From contig NZ_JAELUG010000045.1 of the NCBI RefSeq assembly GCF_016429255.1, positions 1 through 45,796 on the forward strand: 45,796 nt of DNA. The letters run 5' to 3'. A program made the translations under genes and the position numbers. This DNA comes from Rhizobium sp. ASV8 (GTDB taxonomy: Bacteria > Pseudomonadota > Alphaproteobacteria > Rhizobiales > Rhizobiaceae). The notes beneath the pieces are model-generated. The model searched no databases and was not told where the DNA came from. It saw only the letters and a program-made list of their open reading frames with translations. Position 1 is the stretch's first letter; each line of letters starts with the position of its first letter. Below, piece after piece: positions 31,709-39,805 of this stretch.

Positions 31709-32230
31709 ATGCCGAACAAGACAGATAGCGACGCCGGACAGACATCAGCATTCGATACCGAGGCTGTAAAGCCCAGGCGGCCTCTGCGAGAACCCCGACG
31801 TTCTCTCGCGATCGGGCTGCTGCGCGCTCGCGAAGCGGTCATGAGCCATTTCCGGCCGATCCTGGCGGCGCATGACGTCACCGAACAGCAATGGCGCGTC
31901 ATTCGTGTCCTCTACGAGGGCGGTAAGCTTGATGCCACTGAGCTGGCTGACAAGGCATCCATTCTGGCGCCGAGCCTGACGCGGATGATACGGCTGCTTG
32001 AGGAGCGTGGCTTCATCACCAAGCACAAGGACGAGGCAGACGGCCGCAGGGTGCTTTTGCAGATCACGCCGGCGGGTGAGACCCTCGTGACGGAAGTCAT
32101 GCCTGAAAGCCTGAAAGTCTATGCCGATATCGATGCCCGTTTCGGCGTGCAGCGCGTGGAGCAACTTCTCGACATGTTGCAGGAACTGGCGTCACTGAAG
32201 CTTGAGAACGGCTCTGTCGGCGAAGAGTGA
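31709..32230 (+). CDS. hpaR: MarR-family regulator, HpaR-like
   Basis: 173 aa from the ATG at 31709; the frame opens at 31652 but that would run through the probable operator. The MarR winged helix reads FRPILAAHDVTEQQWRVIRV, LDATELADKASILAPSLTRM, IRLLEERGFITKHKDEADGR and RVLLQITPAGETL. The N-terminal RRSLAIGLLRAREAVMSHFR is the pattern I recall from HpaR, regulator of homoprotocatechuate degradation. A HpaI-type aldolase gene is in the same window, 13 kb away, but no other hpa gene is seen, so the target is unsure. Confidence 0.8.
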   Translation: MPNKTDSDAGQTSAFDTEAVKPRRPLREPRRSLAIGLLRAREAVMSHFRPILAAHDVTEQQWRVIRVLYEGGKLDATELADKASILAPSLTRMIRLLEERGFITKHKDEADGRRVLLQITPAGETLVTEVMPESLKVYADIDARFGVQRVEQLLDMLQELASLKLENGSVGEE

Positions 32231-32298
32231 ATGCACGTTCAATTTTATTAATGTGTTAAGTATTTAATTGACGGACCGGAGGAACTGTAGCAGTCTTT

Positions 32299-32310
32299 AT
32301 CAGCGCTGAT
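32299..32310. promoter_or_regulatory. Perfect palindrome before the AraC-type gene
   Basis: ATCAGCGCTGAT is a perfect 12-bp palindrome flanked by CAGT/ACTG (32291-32294, 32311-32314), 17 bp before the TTG start at 32328. The AT-rich stretch upstream also has TCAATT (32239-32244)/AATTGA (32266-32271). These are candidate operator and promoter elements. Confidence 0.4.
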
Positions 32311-32327
32311 ACTGTTGGGAGGCAGAG

Positions 32328-33314
32328 TTGGACCTGTTGCAGAATCGCAGCCTCATCGAACGGAGCTGGTCGCCCACGCCCTATGATCAATGGGCGGACG
32401 GCTTGCGGAGCATTTGCGGGAATTTCAACCCGCATACCGTGACGCGCGGCGATAGTGTCGTCGGCATGGCGAGCCGTATCGATGTGTGCGGCATGGAGTT
32501 CGCCCACGTCTCCAATGATCTCGATTATGTCCACCGCGATTGGGACGATATCCGGCGCGATGCTAATGAGCACCTTTTTCTGATCCTGCAGCTCGAAGGT
32601 GTCTGTGGCGTCGAGCATTCAGGCCAGCAGAACATTCTCGATGTCGGCGAATGCATCCTCGTCGATTCCACCCGTCCCACGACCTTCTACTTTCGCGGAC
32701 ACTTCTCCAACCATCTGTCGCTGCATTTGCCGCGTCAGTTGATGTATTCCGACAGCAAGGTCGATTTCGACGTGGCCCGCAAGCTCGTCGCATCCGACCC
32801 GATGGCGATGATGCTGCGGGCGCTGATCGCCAAGATAATGACCACGCCGGAAAATGACGTGGCTTCTCCGCATCTGCGTCAGCTGATGTTCGACACGACC
32901 CGTCAGGCCTTTCTGTCGACGAGCGCCCAGGCGACCAGTCTGAACTCGCTGCATGACAGCGCCAGCAGGCGCATGCAGATGGTCGATATTCTGATCGACA
33001 AGCACCTGACCGATACCGACCTCAATGCCAAATGGCTGGCGACGAGGCTTGGCGTGTCGATCCGCACCCTTCAGCAGGATTTCCAGGGCATGGGCATGAC
33101 CTGCACGACCGTCATTCGCGACAAGCGCCTGCGCTTTGCCCGCGAAAAGATCGAGCAGCTCAAGGAACGGCGCAACCCTACAACGATAGCCGAAGTCGCC
33201 TATTCCGCCGGTTTCAACGATATTTCCTATTTCAATCGCAGCTTCAAGGAACTGTTCGATTGCGCTCCGAGCGAGCTGCTTCGGTCCGCCGAACCAGTGC
33301 ATAGATTGGACTGA
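32328..33314 (+). CDS. AraC-family regulator with FeaR-like N-terminal domain
   Basis: 328 aa, starting with TTG at 32328 behind GGGAGGCAGAG. The N-terminal ~200 residues are an AraC-binding-like domain 2 as in FeaR (phenylethylamine catabolism): DVCGMEFAHVSNDLDYVHRD, LILQLEGVCGVEHSGQ, ECILVDSTRPTTFYF. The C-terminal ~105 residues carry two HTHs (LNAKWLATRLGVSIRTLQQD and IAEVAYSAGFNDISYFNRSF). It directly precedes the aldehyde dehydrogenase/GMC/ABC importer operon and is a likely activator of it. Confidence 0.88.
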   Translation: MDLLQNRSLIERSWSPTPYDQWADGLRSICGNFNPHTVTRGDSVVGMASRIDVCGMEFAHVSNDLDYVHRDWDDIRRDANEHLFLILQLEGVCGVEHSGQQNILDVGECILVDSTRPTTFYFRGHFSNHLSLHLPRQLMYSDSKVDFDVARKLVASDPMAMMLRALIAKIMTTPENDVASPHLRQLMFDTTRQAFLSTSAQATSLNSLHDSASRRMQMVDILIDKHLTDTDLNAKWLATRLGVSIRTLQQDFQGMGMTCTTVIRDKRLRFAREKIEQLKERRNPTTIAEVAYSAGFNDISYFNRSFKELFDCAPSELLRSAEPVHRLD

Positions 33315-33387
33315 AACGCAGTCTGCGCTCCAGTCCAAGACAAGGCGCGTTTCTCCCCAAGACGGGTCTGGTGGCAAAAGCCATAGT

Positions 33388-33410
33388 CCTCCCGAAAGTC
33401 ACGGGAGGAG
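33388..33410 (+). promoter_or_regulatory. Hairpin covering the ribosome site of the aldehyde dehydrogenase gene
   Basis: CCTCCCG (33388-33394) pairs with CGGGAGG (33402-33408) over the loop AAAGTCA. The right arm contains the Shine-Dalgarno sequence GGGAGGAG (33403-33410) of the GTG start at 33417. If it forms in mRNA it would block ribosome entry unless opened by a factor or by upstream translation. Confidence 0.5.
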
Positions 33411-33416
33411 AATATC

Positions 33417-34823
33417 GTGAAGCAGTATACCCTGCTTATCGGCGGCGAGCATGTCGCCACGTCCCATCATGCACCGGTCGCAAATCCATCAAGCGGTGAT
33501 GTGGTCGGCTACATGCCGCTCGGCAGCGAAGCAGATCTTGACAGGGCGGTTGCCGCAGCGACTGAAGCCTTCAAGACATGGTCGCAGGCTTCGAACGAAG
33601 AGCGCGCCAGCGCTTGCCGCGCGGTCGCAGAGAAGATCAACGAACATGCCGAAGAGCTTGCCCAGATCCTGACTCGGGAACAGGGCAAGCCGCTCAATGG
33701 CCTCGGTTCGCGCTTCGAAATCGGTGGCGCACTTGCCTGGACACGGCATACCGCCGAACTGGATTTGCCGGTTGAGGTGCTTCAGGACGACAATGAAGGC
33801 CGCGTCGAATTGCATCGCAAGCCGATCGGCGTCGTCGGTTCGATCACGCCCTGGAACTGGCCCGTGATGATCGCCTGCTGGCATATCGTGCCGGCTGTGC
33901 GCGCAGGCAATACCGTCGTCATCAAGCCGTCGCCGCTGACGCCCTTGTCGACTATTCGCCTCGTCGAAATCATGAATGAGGTTCTTCCGCCCGGCGTCGT
34001 CAACATCATTACCGGCGAAAACAGCATTGGGGCGGCACTTTCCGCCCATCCTGGGGTTTCCAAGATGACCTTCACCGGTTCGACGGAAACCGGCAAGAAG
34101 GTGATGGCGTCGGCAGTCGCGACCCTGAAGCGGCTGACGCTGGAACTCGGCGGCAACGATGCGGGTATCGTATTGCCGGATGCCGACCCGAAGGCCATCG
34201 TCGAAGGCCTCTTCTGGGGTGCCTTCATCAATAATGGCCAGACCTGCGCGGCGCTGAAGCGTCTCTATGTGCATGACAGTATTTACGAGGACGTGTGCCG
34301 CGGGCTTGTCGATTACGCAGGCAAGATCGCCGTCGGTGATGGCCTGGACGAGACGAGCATTCTCGGACCCATTCAAAACGAAATGCAGTTCAATAAGGTG
34401 CGTGAACTCGTTGACGATGCGCGCGCCAATGGCGGCCGTATCCTGACTGGCGGCGCGCCGATGGACCGGCCCGGATACTTCTATCCGATCACGCTCGTTG
34501 CCGATGTCGACCATGGCGTGCGGCTGGTCGATGAAGAGCAGTTTGGACCGGCTCTTCCGATCATCCGATACAGCGATATCGATGAGGTAATCGCACGCGC
34601 CAATCAGAATCCGGCAGGGCTTGGCGGCTCCGTCTGGTCTGCTGATGCCCAGAAGGCGAAGCGCTATGCGATGCAGCTCGAATGCGGCTCCGTCTGGATC
34701 AACAAGCACGGCACCATTCAGCCCAACGCACCCTTCGGCGGCGTGAAGCAGTCCGGCATGGGGGTCGAGTTTGGCGCTGAGGGGCTGAAGGAATTCACGA
34801 CGATCCAGACGGTGCTGAGCTAA
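33417..34823 (+). CDS. NAD(P)-dependent aldehyde dehydrogenase
   Basis: 468 aa with a GTG start behind GGGAGGAG. ALDH superfamily motifs are present: PWNWPVMIACWHIVPAVRAG (cofactor/substrate segment), FTGSTETGKKV, the general base Glu243 in LELGGNDAG, the nucleophile Cys277 in NNGQTCAALK, and EEQFGPALPII with PFGGVKQSGMG near the end. It oxidises an aldehyde to its acid. The next gene, 3 bp on, encodes a GMC alcohol oxidoreductase, so the pair would turn an alcohol into an acid in two steps. Confidence 0.95.
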   Translation: MKQYTLLIGGEHVATSHHAPVANPSSGDVVGYMPLGSEADLDRAVAAATEAFKTWSQASNEERASACRAVAEKINEHAEELAQILTREQGKPLNGLGSRFEIGGALAWTRHTAELDLPVEVLQDDNEGRVELHRKPIGVVGSITPWNWPVMIACWHIVPAVRAGNTVVIKPSPLTPLSTIRLVEIMNEVLPPGVVNIITGENSIGAALSAHPGVSKMTFTGSTETGKKVMASAVATLKRLTLELGGNDAGIVLPDADPKAIVEGLFWGAFINNGQTCAALKRLYVHDSIYEDVCRGLVDYAGKIAVGDGLDETSILGPIQNEMQFNKVRELVDDARANGGRILTGGAPMDRPGYFYPITLVADVDHGVRLVDEEQFGPALPIIRYSDIDEVIARANQNPAGLGGSVWSADAQKAKRYAMQLECGSVWINKHGTIQPNAPFGGVKQSGMGVEFGAEGLKEFTTIQTVLS

Positions 34824-34826
34824 GCG

Positions 34827-36422
34827 ATGGCGACCTACGACTATATCATCGTCGGCGGCGGATCCTCTGGCTGCGTTCTGGCGAACCGGCTGTCGGAAAA
34901 CCCGGCACATAAGGTTCTGCTGATCGAGTCGGGTCGGCGGGATGCTGATCCCTGGATCCACATTCCTGCGACCTTCTTCAAGGTGCTGGGCAAGGGCATC
35001 GATATCCATCCCTATGCCTCGAACCCCGATAAGGGCCTAAATGGGCGTCCGAGCATCACACCGCAGGGCAACGTGCTTGGCGGCGGCAGCTCGGTCAATG
35101 CGATGATCTATATTCGCGGCCATCGCAACGATTACGACACCTGGTCGCAAATGGGTTGCCAGGGCTGGTCCTATGACGATGTTTTGCCGGCCTTCCGCTC
35201 GCTCGAAAACAATGAGCGACTGAACGGCCAGTATCACGGCAACAAGGGTGGCCTGCACGTTTCGGATCCGCGTCATCGCCATCCGTTAAGCGAGGCCTTC
35301 ATCAAGGCTGCGACCGAAATCGGCATTCCGCACAATGACGATTTCAACGGCGCGGATCAGGCTGGTGTCGGCTTCTATCAAAGCACGACGCATGGCGGCC
35401 GTCGCTGGAGCTCCGCGCAGGCTTTTCTGCGCGAAGCGGAGAAGCGGTCAAACCTGACTGTGCTGACGCAACGCAAGGTCGCTCGCATCCTGTTCGAAGG
35501 AAGAAAGGCCGTTGGGGTCGAACTGCTCGATGGCACGACCTTCAAGGCAGAGCGCGAGATTGCGCTGACCGCCGGCGCGATCGCCACACCAAAGATCCTG
35601 CAGCTATCCGGCATCGGCGACGCGGAGCATCTTTCATCGCTCGGCATCAAGGTCGTCGCCGATCTGCCTGGCGTTGGGGCGAACTATCAGGACCACCTGG
35701 AAGTGCCCGTGCAGGGGGAAACATACGAGCCCATCTCGATCCTTGGCCAGGACAAGGGGCTGCGGGCGGCGGGCCACATGCTGCGCTATCTGACCTCGCA
35801 TAGAGGCCTGTTGTCATCGAACGTTGTCGAGTGCGGCGGTTTTGTCGATACGTCAGGCACCGGGCAGCCGGACGTGCAGTTCCATGTGCTGCCGGTGTTG
35901 ATCGGCTTCATCGATCGCGACCCGGAACCTGGGCACGGCCTCAGCATCGGACCTTGCTATCTGCGGCCGCGTTCTCGCGGCTGGATCAAAGTAAAGAGTG
36001 CCAATCCGACTGAGCAGACGGATTTCAACGCCAATCTGCTTTCCGATCCGGCTGATATCGAGACTTTGGTGCGCGGCGTCGAAACTGCGATCCGGATTCT
36101 CGATGCGCCGGCGCTTGCCAAGCTGGTCAAGCGCCGCGTGCTGCCGAAGCCGGGCGTTGAGAAGGACCCGGACGCACTGCGAGACTACATCCGCCAATCG
36201 TGCAAGACCGTATTCCATCCGGCCGGGACGGCCCGTATGGGCCGGGCAGACGATCCGAATGCTGTGGTGGGGCCGGACCTGAAGGTGCGCGGCATAGAGG
36301 GGCTGCGGGTCTGTGACGCCTCGATCATGCCGACCCTGGTTTCGGGCAATACCAACGCACCAACGATGATGATTGCGGCAAAGGCTGCCGCCTTCATGAC
36401 AGGAAAGGCGATTTCGGGTTGA
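34827..36422 (+). CDS. GMC-family FAD oxidoreductase (choline dehydrogenase-like)
   Basis: 531 aa. The FAD-binding start YIIVGGGSSGCVLANRLSE, the GMC signature GNVLGGGSSVNAMIYIRGHR, TAGAIATPKILQLSGIG (signature 2) and the C-terminal active-site region FHPAGTARMG then SGNTNAPTMMIAAKAA are all intact. The length matches BetA/alcohol dehydrogenase-type members. It oxidises a primary alcohol; choline is only one possibility, and no other betaine gene is nearby. It is cotranscribed with the aldehyde dehydrogenase. Confidence 0.94.
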   Translation: MATYDYIIVGGGSSGCVLANRLSENPAHKVLLIESGRRDADPWIHIPATFFKVLGKGIDIHPYASNPDKGLNGRPSITPQGNVLGGGSSVNAMIYIRGHRNDYDTWSQMGCQGWSYDDVLPAFRSLENNERLNGQYHGNKGGLHVSDPRHRHPLSEAFIKAATEIGIPHNDDFNGADQAGVGFYQSTTHGGRRWSSAQAFLREAEKRSNLTVLTQRKVARILFEGRKAVGVELLDGTTFKAEREIALTAGAIATPKILQLSGIGDAEHLSSLGIKVVADLPGVGANYQDHLEVPVQGETYEPISILGQDKGLRAAGHMLRYLTSHRGLLSSNVVECGGFVDTSGTGQPDVQFHVLPVLIGFIDRDPEPGHGLSIGPCYLRPRSRGWIKVKSANPTEQTDFNANLLSDPADIETLVRGVETAIRILDAPALAKLVKRRVLPKPGVEKDPDALRDYIRQSCKTVFHPAGTARMGRADDPNAVVGPDLKVRGIEGLRVCDASIMPTLVSGNTNAPTMMIAAKAAAFMTGKAISG

Positions 36423-36480
36423 GCCCGAGATCGCCGACATCAAGATCCCTGGGGAGCGGGGACAACAACTGGAGGAGAGA

Positions 36481-37734
36481 ATGCCTATCAATCTCAGAGG
36501 GCTGGCGATCAGCCTTTTCCTGACGCTCGTTTCGGCGTTCAGTGCACATGCGGCCGCATCCTGCGGCGACAACAGCGGCAAGCCGGCGACCGGCGAGCCG
36601 ATCATCATCGGTGCCATCACCGGCAAGACCGGCCCGGATGACTTCTCGAACTCGACCAAGGCGGCAAAGGCCTATTTCGATTGCCTCAATGCCAATGGTG
36701 GCATCAAGGGTCGGCCGGTCAAATATATGATCGAGGACGATCAGTGGAATCCTGAGATTGCCGCGCAGCTGGCCGCCAAGCTCGTCAATGACCAGAAGGC
36801 AGTGCTGATGGTCGGCAATTCGAGCTACGTCGAATGTGGCGCCAATGCCGAACTTTACAAGAAAGCCGGCATTCTGGTGGTGGCCGGTGTCGGCGTACCG
36901 CGCGAGTGCTATTTTGCCACGAACATCGCTCCGACCAATGCCGGGCCGCGCGTGTCCATGCTGGGTGCGATGGGCTATGCGCTCGACAAGCTCCATGCCA
37001 AGTCGGTCGTCTGCATCGCTCCGAATATCCCCAATGTCGGCACATGGTCTTGCGATGGCGTCGCCTTGCTCGCCAAGGAAAAGGGCTTTGCGGCACAGAC
37101 GATCCTGATGGACCCCGGTTCTGCCGATGCCACCTCCATCATCCTGCAGGCGGCGGCCAGCAAGCCTGACATTATCGTTCTCGGACTCTCCAAGGGCGTC
37201 GCTGTGCCGCTTCTGACCGCAGCGGAAGAGCAGGGTCTGAACCAGTCGATCACCTTCCTGAGCGCTGCTTCGGCTTACGATCTGTCGGTTCCGTCGACCA
37301 TCGGTTCGGGCTGGGACGGCAAGTTCTACGTCAACATGGAGTTCAATGATCTCGAGGCTACTACGCCGGACAATCAGAACTGGCTCGCCGTGATGGATCA
37401 GTACGGCCAGAAATCCGACCCGCGCGATACCTTCGCCCAGGCCGGCTATCTCGCTGCCCGCATTGCAGAAAAGGCGCTGATGACAATCGATCCGGCCAAC
37501 ATCAATCGCGAGACCGCCTCTGCCGCCGTGAAGCAGATCAAGGACTTCAAGAGCGATATCTTCTGCGCACCCTGGTACTACGGCGATGGCCAGACACGTC
37601 ACAATGCCAATTCGACGACGCGCATGGCGGTTGCCGAAGGCGGCAAGTGGAAGGTCGTCTCCGATTGCGCCCCGTCGCCGGATCCGGAACTGAAGGATAT
37701 CCGCGCCTTCGAAAAGTCGGCCGGCCTCAACTAA
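36481..37734 (+). CDS. ABC transporter solute-binding protein, branched-chain amino acid (Peripla_BP_6) type
   Basis: 417 aa behind GGAGGAGAG. A signal peptide is clear (LAISLFLTLVSAFSAHAAA). The LivK/Peripla_BP_6 pattern follows: EPIIIGAITGKTGPDDFSNS, YFDCLNANGGIKGRPVKYMI, DDQWNPEIAAQLAAKLVNDQ, FAQAGYLAARIAEKAL. Members of this family also bind aromatic acids, urea and other solutes, so the ligand is open. It belongs to the operon with two permeases and two ATPases downstream and is followed by a strong stem-loop. Confidence 0.93.
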   Translation: MPINLRGLAISLFLTLVSAFSAHAAASCGDNSGKPATGEPIIIGAITGKTGPDDFSNSTKAAKAYFDCLNANGGIKGRPVKYMIEDDQWNPEIAAQLAAKLVNDQKAVLMVGNSSYVECGANAELYKKAGILVVAGVGVPRECYFATNIAPTNAGPRVSMLGAMGYALDKLHAKSVVCIAPNIPNVGTWSCDGVALLAKEKGFAAQTILMDPGSADATSIILQAAASKPDIIVLGLSKGVAVPLLTAAEEQGLNQSITFLSAASAYDLSVPSTIGSGWDGKFYVNMEFNDLEATTPDNQNWLAVMDQYGQKSDPRDTFAQAGYLAARIAEKALMTIDPANINRETASAAVKQIKDFKSDIFCAPWYYGDGQTRHNANSTTRMAVAEGGKWKVVSDCAPSPDPELKDIRAFEKSAGLN

Positions 37735-37750
37735 GCCCTGACCCTTGCCA

Positions 37751-37782
37751 TCGGCTCCGCGGCGCTGACGCCGCGGAGCCGA
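37751..37782 (+). other. Intercistronic GC-rich stem-loop after the binding-protein gene
   Basis: TCGGCTCCGCGGCG (37751-37764) and CGCCGCGGAGCCGA (37769-37782) form a perfect 14-bp stem with a CTGA loop and no T-tract. It is the third example in this window of such a structure directly after a binding-protein gene and before its permease. Confidence 0.75.
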
Positions 37783-37792
37783 GCGACCACAC

Positions 37793-37892
37793 GCATCGGC
37801 CCGAAAACCGGGACCGATTTTCGGAAAGCTCGATGCGTTGATCTAGAATGTTACGGCGTCCCTTGCGTGTCCGAAGGACACGCTGCGCCGTA
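37793..37892. repeat. Composite palindromic repeat, copy B
   Basis: Part I is a 44-bp palindrome (37793-37836) with GCATCG/CGATGC outer and CGAAAA/TTTTCG inner arms. Part II (37852-37892) is a hairpin with TACGGCG/CGCCGTA outer and GCGTGTCC/GGACACGC inner stems around a GAA loop. The layout is the same as copy A at 23053-23148, although the arms of part II differ in sequence. It lies inside an operon, 13 bp before the permease ATG. Confidence 0.8.
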
Positions 37893-37904
37893 GAGGATCG
37901 ATCC

Positions 37905-38771
37905 ATGAACCTTCTACCCTTCGTCATTTCCGGCCTGGGAATCGGTGCCGTCTACGCATTGTCCGGCGTCGGCCTTGTCGTTCTGTTTCGTGCGACAGGC
38001 GTTCTCAATTTTGCGTTCGGTGCGTTCGGTGCCATTGGCGCCCATTGTGCCTGGCAGCTGCTTGAGTGGAAAATGCCGCTCGCGGTTGCCATTCTGGCGG
38101 CGGTCGTCGTCTCTACAACAATCAGCTTTCTGTACGGCCGCATCTTCGCGCCTCTGCTGTCGCATCGCGACATTGTCGTGCGCGCCGTGGGAACGCTGGC
38201 ACCCGCCCTCCTGCTAATTGCGATTATGGGTGTGATCTGGGGTGAACTGCCGCGTCGTCTGCAGTTTCCGACCGACCAGATGTTCGTCACCCTGTTTGCC
38301 GTGCGTCTGACCTATACGCGCATCATCGCCATCATCCTCGCCGTCGTCATGGTGGTCGCGATCACGCTGTTGCTGAACCGCACACGACTCGGCCTCGATA
38401 TGCGCGCCCTGGCCAACGATCGCGATCTCAGCGCTATCCTGGGTGTACGCATTCTCTATACCGAAACCGCCGCCTGGATCATCACCGGTATATTCTCAGG
38501 GCTTGCCGGCCTGCTGCTTGCCGATCTCGTGCGGTTGCAGGGAACGTTCCTGACCTTGCTGGTCATCCCGGCGATTGCAGCCGCAATTCTTGGCCAGCTG
38601 CGCTCGCTCTGGGAAACGGCCATTGCTGGCATTCTCATCGGTATAGCCGAGGCCGTGCTGACGCCGATCGCCTGGATATCGCCCTATCGTGCGGCGGCTC
38701 CCTTCGTCATCGCGCTCGTTGCAGTCACCATCCTGGGAGGCACGGCGAGAGCCGCGTTGAAAGACCGATGA
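37905..38771 (+). CDS. Branched-chain-type ABC transporter permease (LivH type)
   Basis: 288 aa from the ATG at 37905 (MNLLPFVISGLGIGAVYALS). The frame is open from 37848, but that part lies in the repeat. LivH features: GVGLVVLFRATGVLNFAFGA, then about eight hydrophobic segments, and TRLGLDMRALANDRDLSAIL as the cytoplasmic EAA-like loop. It overlaps the next permease gene by ATGA. Confidence 0.93.
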   Translation: MNLLPFVISGLGIGAVYALSGVGLVVLFRATGVLNFAFGAFGAIGAHCAWQLLEWKMPLAVAILAAVVVSTTISFLYGRIFAPLLSHRDIVVRAVGTLAPALLLIAIMGVIWGELPRRLQFPTDQMFVTLFAVRLTYTRIIAIILAVVMVVAITLLLNRTRLGLDMRALANDRDLSAILGVRILYTETAAWIITGIFSGLAGLLLADLVRLQGTFLTLLVIPAIAAAILGQLRSLWETAIAGILIGIAEAVLTPIAWISPYRAAAPFVIALVAVTILGGTARAALKDR

Positions 38772-39805
38772 CCGTTCAGGATCAGACAATTGCTTCCAAC
38801 GCCGAAGGCCCAACGATGGTGCGCCTGCCCAAGCAGCTACTGCATGTCCCGGTGACGATGCTCATCTTCTCGCTCGTCGTCGCTCTCCTTGCCAATTCTT
38901 TCTGGCTGTCGGCCGCTACCTCAGCCGTTGCCTTGTCGCTCTCCGTCGCCGGACTCGCCATTCTTTACGGCCAGCTTGGCCTCGTCTCGCTCTGCCAGTT
39001 TGCGCTTGTCGGTGTCGGTGGCTGGGTGACGCTCCGTATCGGCCACGCCTTTCATCCGCCTTTCGAGGTCAGCCTGCTCGCGGGCGGCATCGTCGCCTCG
39101 GTGGTGGGGCTGGCATTCGGCGTGCCTGCCTTGCGGCTGCGCGGCCTGTATCTTGCACTCGTCACGCTGATGCTGGCCGGTGCCTTCCAGATCGTCATTA
39201 GCGCCTGGGGTTTTCCGGACGGTGGTCCGGGCTTCCTTGGACGGGCAGATGGTTCTGGACGCGCAATGCTGGCAAGACCCGTTATAGCCGATGGCGAGGT
39301 TGCCTACTTCCTTTATGTCTGCGCGGCGGCGGCAATCGGGTTGTTGATTGCGCAGTGGCATAAGCTTGCCCGTCCAGGCCGCGCCTGGGCGCTCATCCGC
39401 AAGGGCGAGACGGTGGCCGTTGCGAGTGGCGTCAATGTCCTGATCTACAAGGCATGGGCCTTTGCGCTCAGCGGCTTTCTGGCCGGTCTCGCCGGCGGGC
39501 TGCTTGCCGGCAATGTAGGCCAGCTCGACGGCCGCGCCTTTGGCGCCTTCGACAGTCTCAATCTCTTCGCGCTCGCCATCGTCGGTGGGGTCTTCAACTG
39601 GTACGGCGCATTGATTGCCGGGCTTCTGCTGCGCGCAGTGCCGGCGCTGCTGACCGATCTTGGCATCGACGGCTATGTGACGATCGGGATTTTCGGCATG
39701 GCGCTGTTCCATGCCCTGGCGACCGCCCCGACCGGCATCGCCGGGCAGATATCCGGTCTGATCGCCTGGCTTGGCGATAAGCTTTCCCGAGGGAGGGACC
39801 GATGA
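38768..39805 (+). CDS. Branched-chain-type ABC transporter permease (LivM type)
   Basis: 345 aa. LivM features: AILYGQLGLVSLCQFALVGV, FGVPALRLRGLYLALVTLML, GPGFLGRADGSGRAM and a loop ALIRKGETVAVASGVNVLIY. The usual long LivM membrane pattern is seen, with a ~25-residue soluble N-terminus. ATGA overlaps at both ends show it is translated with LivH-type and LivG-type partners. Confidence 0.93.
   Translation: MTVQDQTIASNAEGPTMVRLPKQLLHVPVTMLIFSLVVALLANSFWLSAATSAVALSLSVAGLAILYGQLGLVSLCQFALVGVGGWVTLRIGHAFHPPFEVSLLAGGIVASVVGLAFGVPALRLRGLYLALVTLMLAGAFQIVISAWGFPDGGPGFLGRADGSGRAMLARPVIADGEVAYFLYVCAAAAIGLLIAQWHKLARPGRAWALIRKGETVAVASGVNVLIYKAWAFALSGFLAGLAGGLLAGNVGQLDGRAFGAFDSLNLFALAIVGGVFNWYGALIAGLLLRAVPALLTDLGIDGYVTIGIFGMALFHALATAPTGIAGQISGLIAWLGDKLSRGRDR

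Noticed and set aside
33388..33410. Rho-independent terminator for the AraC-type gene
   Set aside because: No T-tract follows; the 3' arm is the ribosome site of the next gene, so translational control is the better reading.
33489..35009. Minus-strand open frame of 506 codons opposite the aldehyde dehydrogenase gene
   Set aside because: Composition is typical of an antisense shadow, and the plus strand has all ALDH motifs.
34827..36422. Choline dehydrogenase (betA) as a firm assignment
   Set aside because: GMC motifs alone do not set the substrate, and no betI, betC or other betaine gene is present.
23053..37892. CRISPR array made of the GCATCG palindromes
   Set aside because: The copies are kilobases apart with no regular spacers and no cas genes.
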